Origin: Collinsella sp.
GTDB lineage: Bacteria; Actinomycetota; Coriobacteriia; Coriobacteriales; Coriobacteriaceae
Length of the DNA: 51,585 nucleotides
Reading direction: 5' to 3'
Assembly (NCBI GenBank): GCA_031292915.1
Contig: JAUMSH010000032.1
Coordinates: 1 to 51,585, forward strand
Of this stretch, positions 8,509-15,086 are shown piece after piece. Numbering within the stretch: the first letter of the stretch is position 1; every line of letters begins with the position of its first letter. The notes below the pieces were generated by a model. It did not search any database and had not been told where the DNA came from. It worked only from the letters and a program-made list of their open reading frames with translations. The position numbers were made by a program, and so were the translations under genes.

Positions 8509-10350
8509 ATGCAGTTTAAACTTGCGAATGTTGTACTTAAAGTTGAAAAGCATGCAAAGGATTTTCCCGAACTCTACTATCGCGTGCTCTCCGGTGGTGC
8601 TTCGTATGATGACGATATACATTCACTTCATGTCAATGGACACGTTGACTTTCTGACGTATGTGAATGGCCTATCTGCTGGCAAATGGCATCAGTATGCG
8701 TCTGTTGGCGGCGTCGTCTTGCATATGGCTTTATTTGGCAGGGGCCGGGTTGTCGTTCATGGAGTGAGATCTAGCGAGCTGAATCCTGTCGAGCTCAAAT
8801 CGAATCCTTTTGATGGCAATGAAATTGATCCTTGCGTTCTCGATATTGATATCGATACAACCGGCTACGACTTGATCGGTTTTAGGATTGAGAGTGATGA
8901 GGGCTATTCCGTAGACCTCTTGAACGCCTCTTATCTGACTGATGTTCCTGAGGACTCAATTAACCAGATCAATCTTGCTCTTTCTACTACTACATTTAAG
9001 AATGAGCAGTACATTCTTCCGAATACTGAACTCGTTAAAGCGGGCATCTCCAAAGAGGACGGTCCGATTCGCGACCACTTCCACATGTTTGTCGTCGACA
9101 ATGGACAGACGCTCGATTCTGCATCACTTTCCGATGAGCTAGTCACCGTGCTCCCGAATCCCAATACGGGCGGTTCGGGAGGATTCGCACGTGGAATGAT
9201 GGCGGCTACTGAAACTCCTGATCAGTACACTCACATCATTTTGATGGATGACGATGTCTCTATTATGCCCGAGAGTTTGATCCGCACGTTCAATCTCCTC
9301 TCTCTTGCTAAAGGCAAGTATAAGGATGCCTTTATTAACGGCGCCATGCTCTCAATGGAGGACCCTACTCGTCAGTTCGAGGATGTCTCGTATGTGGCGA
9401 CCACTGGTGCCTATCGTCGCGTAAAAGAGGACTTGAATGTTGGCAAGCTGTCCGACATCCTCGAAAATGAACGCACGAATGTTGAAGTTGATCAGGCCTA
9501 TGGGGCTTGGTGGTATAGCTGCATTCCGGTGAAGGCTATCGAAAAGAACGGCCTTCCCATGCCTTTCTTTATCCGCTGCGACGACGTTGAGTTTGGCATG
9601 CGCAATAAGCCTGTCTACATGACCATGAATTGCATTTGCGTGTGGCATGCAAGCTTTGAGGGGCGTTTCCGCGCTTCGGTTGACTGCTACCAGTACTTCC
9701 GCAACTTCTTTGCCATGATTTCACTCGATGATTGTGCTGATGAGAAAATGTTTGTCCTTCGTATTCAGCGAGGGGTACGTCAGAACTTGCGCGATATGGA
9801 TTATCAGGCTGCTGAGTTTATCCTTGATGGCTTTGAGGACTATCTGCGCGGCCCTGAGTATCTCCAGAAGCTTGATGGCGCCGCGTCGATGATTGGTAAG
9901 GGTAAGTTAAACGAAAAGCTGATTCCTGTTTCCGAAATGGATCCAGAGCTTCTTCGCAAGGCTGGGGTTACGGAGCAAGTGCTCGCTAATGTTAATCTGG
10001 AATTCCATCCTTCGAAATTTATGAAGTATTGGAGATCTATTCCTTACGACAAACACTATCTTCCCGATGCGCTGTTGCGCGGAAAGCCCGGCTATGCAGT
10101 TAAGAATGGCAGCTGTACGCTTGAAGGCAATTCGACGCGTTGCAAGACGCTGGTATTTCTTGATCCGACCCGCGAGAAGGGGTCGGTCCGCACGATGGAT
10201 CGGGCGCGGTTCAAGAGTATTCGCCGCCGAGAGCACGAACTGATGGCGCGCTATCGTAAAGAGGGCAAGAGCGTCAGGGGGGCATGGAAAGATGCCATGC
10301 CGTACATGACTTCGCGAGAGTTTTGGGAACAGTATTTAGGTCTGAAATAA
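8509..10350 (+). CDS. GlfT2-like galactofuranosyltransferase (second copy)
   Basis: 613 aa paralogue of the transferase at 5309-7189, with the same layout: an N-terminal beta-rich region, LPNPNTGGSGGFARG, ILMDDDVSI (D247-D249), YGAWWYSCIP, FIRCDDVEFGMR (D358-D359) and CICVWHASF. The ATG at 8509 is chosen by alignment with the paralogue (KLAN at residues 4-7); a TTG at 8491 is less likely. The 5' region has only a weak ribosome site. The two copies are clearly diverged, suggesting separate roles such as initiation and elongation of a galactofuranan, as GlfT1 and GlfT2 do in mycobacteria (inference). Codon use is somewhat richer in GC than the first copy. The stop codon lies inside a bidirectional terminator. 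Confidence 0.85.
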   Translation: MQFKLANVVLKVEKHAKDFPELYYRVLSGGASYDDDIHSLHVNGHVDFLTYVNGLSAGKWHQYASVGGVVLHMALFGRGRVVVHGVRSSELNPVELKSNPFDGNEIDPCVLDIDIDTTGYDLIGFRIESDEGYSVDLLNASYLTDVPEDSINQINLALSTTTFKNEQYILPNTELVKAGISKEDGPIRDHFHMFVVDNGQTLDSASLSDELVTVLPNPNTGGSGGFARGMMAATETPDQYTHIILMDDDVSIMPESLIRTFNLLSLAKGKYKDAFINGAMLSMEDPTRQFEDVSYVATTGAYRRVKEDLNVGKLSDILENERTNVEVDQAYGAWWYSCIPVKAIEKNGLPMPFFIRCDDVEFGMRNKPVYMTMNCICVWHASFEGRFRASVDCYQYFRNFFAMISLDDCADEKMFVLRIQRGVRQNLRDMDYQAAEFILDGFEDYLRGPEYLQKLDGAASMIGKGKLNEKLIPVSEMDPELLRKAGVTEQVLANVNLEFHPSKFMKYWRSIPYDKHYLPDALLRGKPGYAVKNGSCTLEGNSTRCKTLVFLDPTREKGSVRTMDRARFKSIRRREHELMARYRKEGKSVRGAWKDAMPYMTSREFWEQYLGLK

Positions 10351-10386
10351 GAAGAGGTCCGGATTAAGTCCGGACCTCTTCTTATT
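10346..10386. terminator. Bidirectional terminator containing both stop codons
   Basis: A perfect 17-bp stem, AATAAGAAGAGGTCCGG at 10346-10362 and its complement at 10370-10386, closes a 7-base loop. The TAA of the plus-strand transferase (10348-10350) and the TAA of the convergent minus-strand gene (10382-10384) both sit inside the stem. Each exit side is T-rich (TTATTTTGA on plus, TTATTTCAG on minus), so it can end transcription both ways. Confidence 0.9.
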
Positions 10387-11311
10387 TTGAATAGGTTTTA
10401 TAGGCTTGTAACTCCCATTGTTTTCTTTCGACTTTTGCAACTGAGTCGAGGATTAGTCCCGTTGCTAGGCTCAACCCACACAGGAACATGAATGAGGCCG
10501 CAAGTATGGCCGTGGGGAAGCGGGGGACTAAGCCGGTTTGGAAGTACTCCACAACAATTGGAATTCCGAGGGCAAGGCCTATGATGGCGAAGATGAGCGC
10601 TATAAGGGTAAAGAACTTGAGCGGACGATAGTCTTTAAAGAGCGTTCCAATCATTGCGATGACCTTGATGCCGTCGCTAACGGTGTTGAGCTTGGACTCG
10701 GAGCCTGCGGGCCGATCGCGATACTCCACCGGCACGTCTTTAATTCGCCAGCGGTGATCGACAGCGTGGATGGAGAGCTCGGTCTCAATCTGGAAGCCCT
10801 CGCTCAAAACGGGGAAGGTCTTGACGAAGGGTCTGCTCATGGCTCGGTAGCCGGTCATCACGTCGTCAAAGCTGTAGCCGTAAATCCACTTGATCATGGC
10901 GCGAACAAGATTGTTGCCAAAGCCGTGGAAGGCCCTCTTGTTCTCTTCGGCATAGGTGCCGTTTGACAGGCGATCGCCAACGGTCATATCGGCTTCGCCG
11001 TTAAGGATGGGCTCGCAAAGCGCCTTTGCCGCCTCGGCGGGGTAAGTGTCGTCTCCATCAACCATTAGATAGCATTCGGCGTCGACATCACGGAACATTT
11101 GGCGGCACACGTTGCCTTTGCCCTGTCTGGGCTCGTGGCGCACCGTGGCACCGTGCTGCTTGGCGATTTGCGAAGTGCCATCAGACGAGTTGTTGTCATA
11201 TACAAAGACGGTTGCACCGGGCAGCTCTCGATGAAAATCGTCGACAACTTTGCCAATCGTCAGCGCTTCGTTGTAACAGGGAATTATGACGGCGGTATTC
11301 GAATAGTCCAT
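10382..11311 (-). CDS. Polyprenyl-phosphate glycosyltransferase, GT2 (DPM1/ArnC-like)
   Basis: 309 aa family 2 glycosyltransferase with the dolichol-phosphate-mannose synthase pattern: VIIPCYNEALTIGKVV, VYDNNSSDGT and LMVDGDDTYPAE in the GT-A domain, MTGYRAMSRPFVK, then two membrane segments at about 230-255 and 268-292. It probably makes a polyprenyl-phosphate sugar used as a donor outside the cytosol, or starts a lipid-linked glycan. AAAGGAGG precedes the ATG. It is transcribed away from the ABC exporter from a divergent 161-base region and faces the GlfT2-like gene. Which sugar it carries cannot be told. Confidence 0.87.
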   Translation of the reverse strand: MDYSNTAVIIPCYNEALTIGKVVDDFHRELPGATVFVYDNNSSDGTSQIAKQHGATVRHEPRQGKGNVCRQMFRDVDAECYLMVDGDDTYPAEAAKALCEPILNGEADMTVGDRLSNGTYAEENKRAFHGFGNNLVRAMIKWIYGYSFDDVMTGYRAMSRPFVKTFPVLSEGFQIETELSIHAVDHRWRIKDVPVEYRDRPAGSESKLNTVSDGIKVIAMIGTLFKDYRPLKFFTLIALIFAIIGLALGIPIVVEYFQTGLVPRFPTAILAASFMFLCGLSLATGLILDSVAKVERKQWELQAYKTYSK

Positions 11312-11344
11312 GTAGGACCTCCTTTAATGACTCATCTGGTCGAA

Positions 11345-11350
11345 AGTATA
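11345..11350 (-). promoter_or_regulatory. Putative -10 box for the minus-strand glycosyltransferase
   Basis: TATACT read on the minus strand, about 35 bases upstream of the ATG at 11311, with AAAGGAGG in between. No convincing -35 box is visible. The divergent exporter promoter has the same TATACTTTC core. Confidence 0.4.
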
Positions 11351-11429
11351 CCTATCGCCCGTCGCTTTGATTAGATATGGGTTAGTTCTCCAGATTTGTT
11401 GCGGTGGGTTATCGTCATCGTAGGAGGGC

Positions 11430-11435
11430 TATACT
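11430..11435 (+). promoter_or_regulatory. Putative -10 box for the ABC exporter operon
   Basis: TATACT about 38 bases upstream of the GTG start at 11473, giving a short leader with AAGGAGATGG as ribosome site. The -35 region is not consensus. Confidence 0.4.
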
Positions 11436-11472
11436 TTCCACTGTTATGTTTTACGAGACAAGGAGATGGTCC

Positions 11473-12318
11473 GTGGCTGACAACGTAGAGAGTCAGAAAG
11501 CGGTGGCTAAACCGGCCTCTCACGCTAAAAATGATTTTGAAAAGGACAAGTTCATTCTTAAGCAGCTTGTCACCAAAGATTTTAAGATTAAATATCGTCG
11601 TAGTGTTCTGGGTGTGGCATGGTCCGTGCTAAACCCGCTGCTGATGATGATTGTTATGTCGATCGTGTTTTCGACAATCTTCGCGCAAGGCCGTAATGGC
11701 TCTGTTACCCCCGAGTTGTATCCGCTTTACCTGATTGTCGGTAACGTAACGTTCTCCGTCATGTCCGAATCGACGAACCAGGCGCTGATGTCTATCATTT
11801 GGGCGTCCTCGTTGCTGAAGAAGGTCAAAGTACATCGTTGGGTGTTCCCGGTGCAGAAGGTGTTGTTCTCGCTCGTTAACTTCGCCTTCTCTTTGGTTGC
11901 CGTCGCCTTGGTTATGCTTTGGTTCCACGTGCTTCCCACCTGGCATTTAATTCTGCTGCCGGTTTGCTTGCTCCTGCTCATGTGTTTCTGCATGGGCTTG
12001 GGCATGATGCTGTCTGCGCTGGCGGTTTTTTTCCGCGATGTTATGCACCTGTGGACCGTTGTTATCACGGCCTGGATGTATCTGACGCCGATTTTCTGGA
12101 CAACCGACTTCATTAGCCAAATGGCACATTGGATCCAGGTCCTTGTGGTTGTGAATCCCATGTACAACTACCTCCAGTTTATGCGTGATATCTTCCTGTT
12201 TAATACCGTGCCTTCTGCGCTTACCTTTGGGCTGTGTGTTGTTTGGGCTATTCTTGCTCTTGCTATTGGTTACGCCGTCTTTCACAAGACCGAGCACAAG
12301 TTTATCCTCTACATCTAA
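11473..12318 (+). CDS. Polysaccharide ABC exporter permease (Wzm/TagG-like)
   Basis: Membrane subunit of an ABC-2 type exporter that moves lipid-linked polysaccharide or teichoic acid across the membrane. It has 281 aa from the GTG at 11473, chosen for the AGGAGATGG just upstream; an ATG at 11404 lacks one. After a charged N-terminus comes the family signature LVTKDFKIKYRRSVLGVAWSVLNPLL, then about six hydrophobic segments, with FFRDVMHLW and a conserved TPIFW segment in the middle. The ATP-binding partner begins 12 bases downstream. In mycobacteria the equivalent pair lies beside a galactofuranosyltransferase gene and exports the galactan precursor (established knowledge), which fits the galactofuranose genes here. 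Confidence 0.92.
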   Translation: MADNVESQKAVAKPASHAKNDFEKDKFILKQLVTKDFKIKYRRSVLGVAWSVLNPLLMMIVMSIVFSTIFAQGRNGSVTPELYPLYLIVGNVTFSVMSESTNQALMSIIWASSLLKKVKVHRWVFPVQKVLFSLVNFAFSLVAVALVMLWFHVLPTWHLILLPVCLLLLMCFCMGLGMMLSALAVFFRDVMHLWTVVITAWMYLTPIFWTTDFISQMAHWIQVLVVVNPMYNYLQFMRDIFLFNTVPSALTFGLCVVWAILALAIGYAVFHKTEHKFILYI

Positions 12319-12330
12319 GGAGTGCTGCTC

Positions 12331-13098
12331 ATGACTGAATCTGCTATTGATTACAGCAAGCAGCCCCTTGCTGTTGAGGTCAAAGACGTCACCATGATCT
12401 TTAACATGGCGTCCGAGTCGCTTACGAACCTCAAAGAGTATTTTATTAAGCTCGCAAAGCATGAGCTGTTCTTTGAGGAATTCCGTGCGCTTAAGCACAT
12501 TTCATTTGATGTGCATCGTGGCGAGGTCGTTGGCCTTGTTGGTACTAACGGTTCCGGCAAGTCTACGATGCTCAAGATCATCGCTGGCGTTTTGGAGCCC
12601 AGCGAAGGTGAGGTTAAGGTTCACGGCAATATTGCGCCGCTGATTGAGCTTGGTGCTGGCTTTGACCCGGAGCTTACGGCTCGTGAGAACATCTATCTGA
12701 ACGGTGCGCTGCTTGGCTATACCAAGGAGTTTATCGACGCTAGTTTTGACGAGATTATTGAGTTCGCCGAGCTTAAAGACTTCGTTGACATGCCCTTGAA
12801 GAACTTCTCGTCGGGTATGGTCGCGCGTATCGCCTTTGCTATCGCTACGATTACCGAGCCCGATATTCTCATCGTCGATGAGACGCTTTCTGTTGGCGAT
12901 GTCTTTTTCCAGCAGAAATGCGAGCGCCGTATTCAGCACTTTATTGAGAGTGGCGACGTCACGGTCTTGTTCGTTTCTCACTCCATGGAGCAGGTTGAGC
13001 GTATTTGCCAGCGTGCTGTGTGGATCGAGAAGGGTGATCTGCGCATGGATGGTCCCGTGGACGAGGTCTGCAAGGCGTACCACGACCAGTTCAAGTAG
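12331..13098 (+). CDS. Polysaccharide ABC exporter ATPase (Wzt/TagH-like)
   Basis: Nucleotide-binding subunit of 255 aa. It shows Walker A GTNGSGKST, the signature region NFSSGMVARIAFA and Walker B ILIVDETLSVGD, with the early SLTNLKEYF segment typical of Wzt/TagH proteins. It ends after the ATPase core, so it lacks the C-terminal glycan-binding domain of E. coli O9a Wzt and probably does not read a terminal cap. The ATG at 12331 has AAGGAG 8 bases upstream; a GTG at 12322 overlaps that site and is rejected. It is co-transcribed with the permease. A tRNA gene follows 53 bases after the stop. Confidence 0.93.
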   Translation: MTESAIDYSKQPLAVEVKDVTMIFNMASESLTNLKEYFIKLAKHELFFEEFRALKHISFDVHRGEVVGLVGTNGSGKSTMLKIIAGVLEPSEGEVKVHGNIAPLIELGAGFDPELTARENIYLNGALLGYTKEFIDASFDEIIEFAELKDFVDMPLKNFSSGMVARIAFAIATITEPDILIVDETLSVGDVFFQQKCERRIQHFIESGDVTVLFVSHSMEQVERICQRAVWIEKGDLRMDGPVDEVCKAYHDQFK

Positions 13099-13100
13099 GT

Positions 13101-13106
13101 TATAAT
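13101..13106 (+). promoter_or_regulatory. Putative -10 box upstream of tRNA-Arg(UCU)
   Basis: A perfect TATAAT begins 2 bases after the stop of the ABC ATPase gene and about 45 bases before the tRNA. The matching -35 position is not consensus, so the tRNA may also be read from the exporter operon. Confidence 0.35.
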
Positions 13107-13151
13107 TTATTGGCCGTGTGAACTTGTACCCGCTTGGACGCCCGGCTTTAT

Positions 13152-13228
13152 GCTCCATTAGCTCAGTTGGATAGAGCAGGGGACTTCTAATCCCAAGGTC
13201 GACGGTTCGAATCCGCCATGGAGCACCA
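13152..13228 (+). tRNA. tRNA-Arg (anticodon UCU)
   Basis: A cloverleaf can be drawn: acceptor GCTCCAT pairs with ATGGAGC, the D arm is GCTC...GAGC, and the anticodon loop CTTCTAA has TCT at its centre, reading AGA and AGG. The T arm contains GGTTCGAATCC. The 3' CCA is encoded (13226-13228). One mismatch tops the anticodon stem. It is followed by a terminator at 13240. Confidence 0.95.
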
Positions 13229-13239
13229 GAGAGTTTTTG

Positions 13240-13272
13240 AAGACCCGGTATAATGCCGGGTCTTTGCTTTTT
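13240..13272 (+). terminator. Terminator of tRNA-Arg(UCU)
   Basis: AAGACCCGG at 13240-13248 pairs perfectly with CCGGGTCTT at 13256-13264 around a 7-base loop, followed by TGCTTTTT. It ends the tRNA transcript. Confidence 0.85.
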
Positions 13273-13301
13273 GGGCATGTGGGCGTGCAGTGCTCCCTCA
13301 A

Positions 13302-13340
13302 CAATAAGCCCGGTGTAGCATCGCTGCACCGGGCTTATTG
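13302..13340. terminator. Hairpin between the tRNA and convergent glf
   Basis: A perfect 14-bp stem, CAATAAGCCCGGTG at 13302-13315 and its complement at 13327-13340, has an 11-base loop in which AGC/GCT can pair further. It lies 43 bases beyond the glf stop on the minus strand and probably ends the glf transcript, though the T-run is weak on both sides. Confidence 0.65.
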
Positions 13341-13382
13341 CTTCTTGCGAATTTGGTTGTCGGTCTCGAGTCGTTGAGCTCC

Positions 13383-14507
13383 CTACGCCTCTGTCGGCTC
13401 CACGCCCAGCTCGTTGCGGACGAGCTCGAAGGCGGCGGCGATGGCCTTGTCCATGTCGTAGTACTTGTAGCCGCCCAGGCGACCGGCGAAGACCACGTCG
13501 CCCTCCTGCGCCGCCAGCTCCTCGTACTGCTTGTAGAGGGCCTCGTTCTTGGCGTCGTTGATGGGGTAGTAGGGCTCGTCGCCGGGCTTCCAATCCGCCG
13601 GGTACTCGCGCGTGATGACGGTCTTCTCCTGCGTGCCGAACTCGAAGTGCTTGTGCTCGATGATGCGGGTATAGGGGACCTCGCGCTCGGTATAGTTGAC
13701 CACGGCCACGCCCTGGTGGTCCTGCTCGTCGAGTGTCTCGGTCTCGAAGCGCAGGCTGCGGTACTCGAGTGTGCCCAGCTTAAAGTCGTAGAACGAGTCG
13801 ATGGGGCCGCAGTAGATCGTCCTGGCGGCGATATCGGGCTCGGCGGCGGCCAGCTCCTTGTACTCCACGCCGCAGCGCACCTCGACGCCCTCGAGCATGT
13901 TGGCGACCATCTTGGTGTAGCCGCCCATGGGGATGCCCTGGTAGCGGTCGTTGAAGTAGTTGTTATCGTAGGTGAAGCGGCAGGGGAGGCGCTTTATGAT
14001 GCTCGCGGGCAGGTCCTTGCAGTCGCGGCCCCACTGCTTCTCGGTGTAGCCCTTCACGAGCGTCTCGAAGATGTCGCGGCCGACGAGCGACAGCGCCTGC
14101 TCCTCGAGGTTTGTCGGCTCTCCGATGTTCTCGGCGGCTACCTGCTCGGCAATCTTGGCCTTGGCATCTGCCGGCGTGACGACGCCCGGCCACATCTTGG
14201 CGAAGGTGTTCATGTTGAAGGGCATGTTGTACATGTTGCCGTGGAAGTTGGCTACCGGCGAGTTGACGTAGTTGTTGAACTCGGCGAAGCGGTTGACGTA
14301 GCCCCAGACGTCCTTCATGGAGGTGTGGAAGATGTGCGCGCCGTAGCGGTGGACTTGGATGCCCTCGACGTCCTCGGTGTAGACGTTGCCGGCGATGTGG
14401 TCGCGGCGGTCGATGACCAGGACCGACTTGCCGGCGCGCTTGGCGGCATTGGCGAAGACGGCGCCCGAAAGGCCGGCACCGACGACGAGGTAATCGTACT
14501 GGGACAT
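13383..14507 (-). CDS. glf: UDP-galactopyranose mutase
   Basis: Flavoenzyme of 374 aa that interconverts UDP-galactopyranose and UDP-galactofuranose, the donor for GlfT2-like enzymes. The N-terminus has the FAD-binding motif VVGAGLSGAVFA, then DRRDHIAGNVYTED and HRYGAHIFHT. Further on come the conserved GYTEKQWGRD region, RYQGIPMGGYTKM and the C-terminal GRLGGYKYYDMD. AAAGGAG precedes the ATG. It lies downstream of aroQ on the same strand, with a 78-base gap holding a small hairpin. It may be transcribed with the aromatic operon or alone. Functionally it belongs with the galactofuranosyltransferases across the tRNA. Confidence 0.97.
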   Translation of the reverse strand: MSQYDYLVVGAGLSGAVFANAAKRAGKSVLVIDRRDHIAGNVYTEDVEGIQVHRYGAHIFHTSMKDVWGYVNRFAEFNNYVNSPVANFHGNMYNMPFNMNTFAKMWPGVVTPADAKAKIAEQVAAENIGEPTNLEEQALSLVGRDIFETLVKGYTEKQWGRDCKDLPASIIKRLPCRFTYDNNYFNDRYQGIPMGGYTKMVANMLEGVEVRCGVEYKELAAAEPDIAARTIYCGPIDSFYDFKLGTLEYRSLRFETETLDEQDHQGVAVVNYTEREVPYTRIIEHKHFEFGTQEKTVITREYPADWKPGDEPYYPINDAKNEALYKQYEELAAQEGDVVFAGRLGGYKYYDMDKAIAAAFELVRNELGVEPTEA

Positions 14508-14551
14508 GGATATGCTCCTTTGTATGTCGATTGGACAGTTACTTTAGTTTA

Positions 14552-14580
14552 GGGACAAACATATCTGATGTCTTTGTCCC
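14552..14580. repeat. Inverted repeat between aroQ and glf
   Basis: GGGACAAA at 14552-14559 pairs with TTTGTCCC at 14573-14580, and CAT/ATG can pair inside across a 5-base loop with a 2-base bulge. There is no T-run, so termination is unlikely. It may serve mRNA processing, or be a small repeat element. Confidence 0.5.
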
Positions 14581-14585
14581 AGGGA

Positions 14586-15023
14586 TTAGTGTAGCAGATG
14601 CTCTTTCAACAGCTCTAGCGCATGTGCGTAGCCCTGCAGGCCCTCGCCGGTGATGGTGGCGAAGCAGGCCAGGCGGGCGTAGCTCACCTGGCGGAAGTCC
14701 TCGCGTGTTTCGACGGCGCTGATGTGGACCTCCACAGCCGGGATGGCGACGGCTTTGAGCGCGTCCAGTATGGCCACGCTCGTGTGCGTGTAGGCAGCCG
14801 GGTTGATGACGATGCCGTCGACCTTGCCGTAAGCCTCCTGGATCTTGTCGACGATGTTGCCCTCGTGGTTGGACTGGAAGACCTCGACCTCGTCGAAGCC
14901 CTGTGCGGCGCCCGCTTCCTGGCAGATCTGCACTAAGCGGTCGTAGTTGTCGCTGCCATAGATGCCCGGCTCGCGAATGCCGAGCATGTTGAGGTTGGGG
15001 CCGTTGATGACGAGTGCTTTCAT
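14586..15023 (-). CDS. aroQ: Type II 3-dehydroquinate dehydratase
   Basis: Third step of the shikimate pathway: dehydration of 3-dehydroquinate to 3-dehydroshikimate. The 145 aa length is normal for the small dodecameric type II enzyme. VINGPNLNMLGIREPGIYG holds the active-site Asn, Arg and Tyr, FQSNHEGNIVDKI contains the substrate-binding region, and NPAAYTHTSVAI and VEVHISAVETRE carry the conserved His. AAAGGAAG lies before the ATG. It is the last aro gene of the operon, separated from the aroE-aroK fusion by a 63-base gap with a strong hairpin. Confidence 0.96.
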   Translation of the reverse strand: MKALVINGPNLNMLGIREPGIYGSDNYDRLVQICQEAGAAQGFDEVEVFQSNHEGNIVDKIQEAYGKVDGIVINPAAYTHTSVAILDALKAVAIPAVEVHISAVETREDFRQVSYARLACFATITGEGLQGYAHALELLKEHLLH

Positions 15024-15045
15024 GGTTGCTTCCTTTGCAGTCGAG

Positions 15046-15084
15046 AAACCACCACAAAGGTGCCTGTCCCCTTTGTGGTGGTTT
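15046..15084. repeat. Strong palindrome between the aroE-aroK fusion and aroQ
   Basis: AAACCACCACAAAGG at 15046-15060 pairs perfectly with CCTTTGTGGTGGTTT at 15070-15084 around a 9-base loop. On the plus strand it ends in a run of seven T, but both neighbouring genes are on the minus strand, where only TTTC follows. It may act as a partial terminator, lowering aroQ, or be a mobile palindromic repeat. Confidence 0.7.
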
Positions 15085-15086
15085 TT

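Noticed and set aside
13149..13154. TATGCT as -10 box of tRNA-Arg(UCU)
   Set aside because: It overlaps the first bases of the tRNA, so transcription would start inside the tRNA.
13338..14552. 404-codon plus-strand frame opposite glf
   Set aside because: Antisense shadow of UDP-galactopyranose mutase with a Val/Leu/Asp/Gly-rich sequence.
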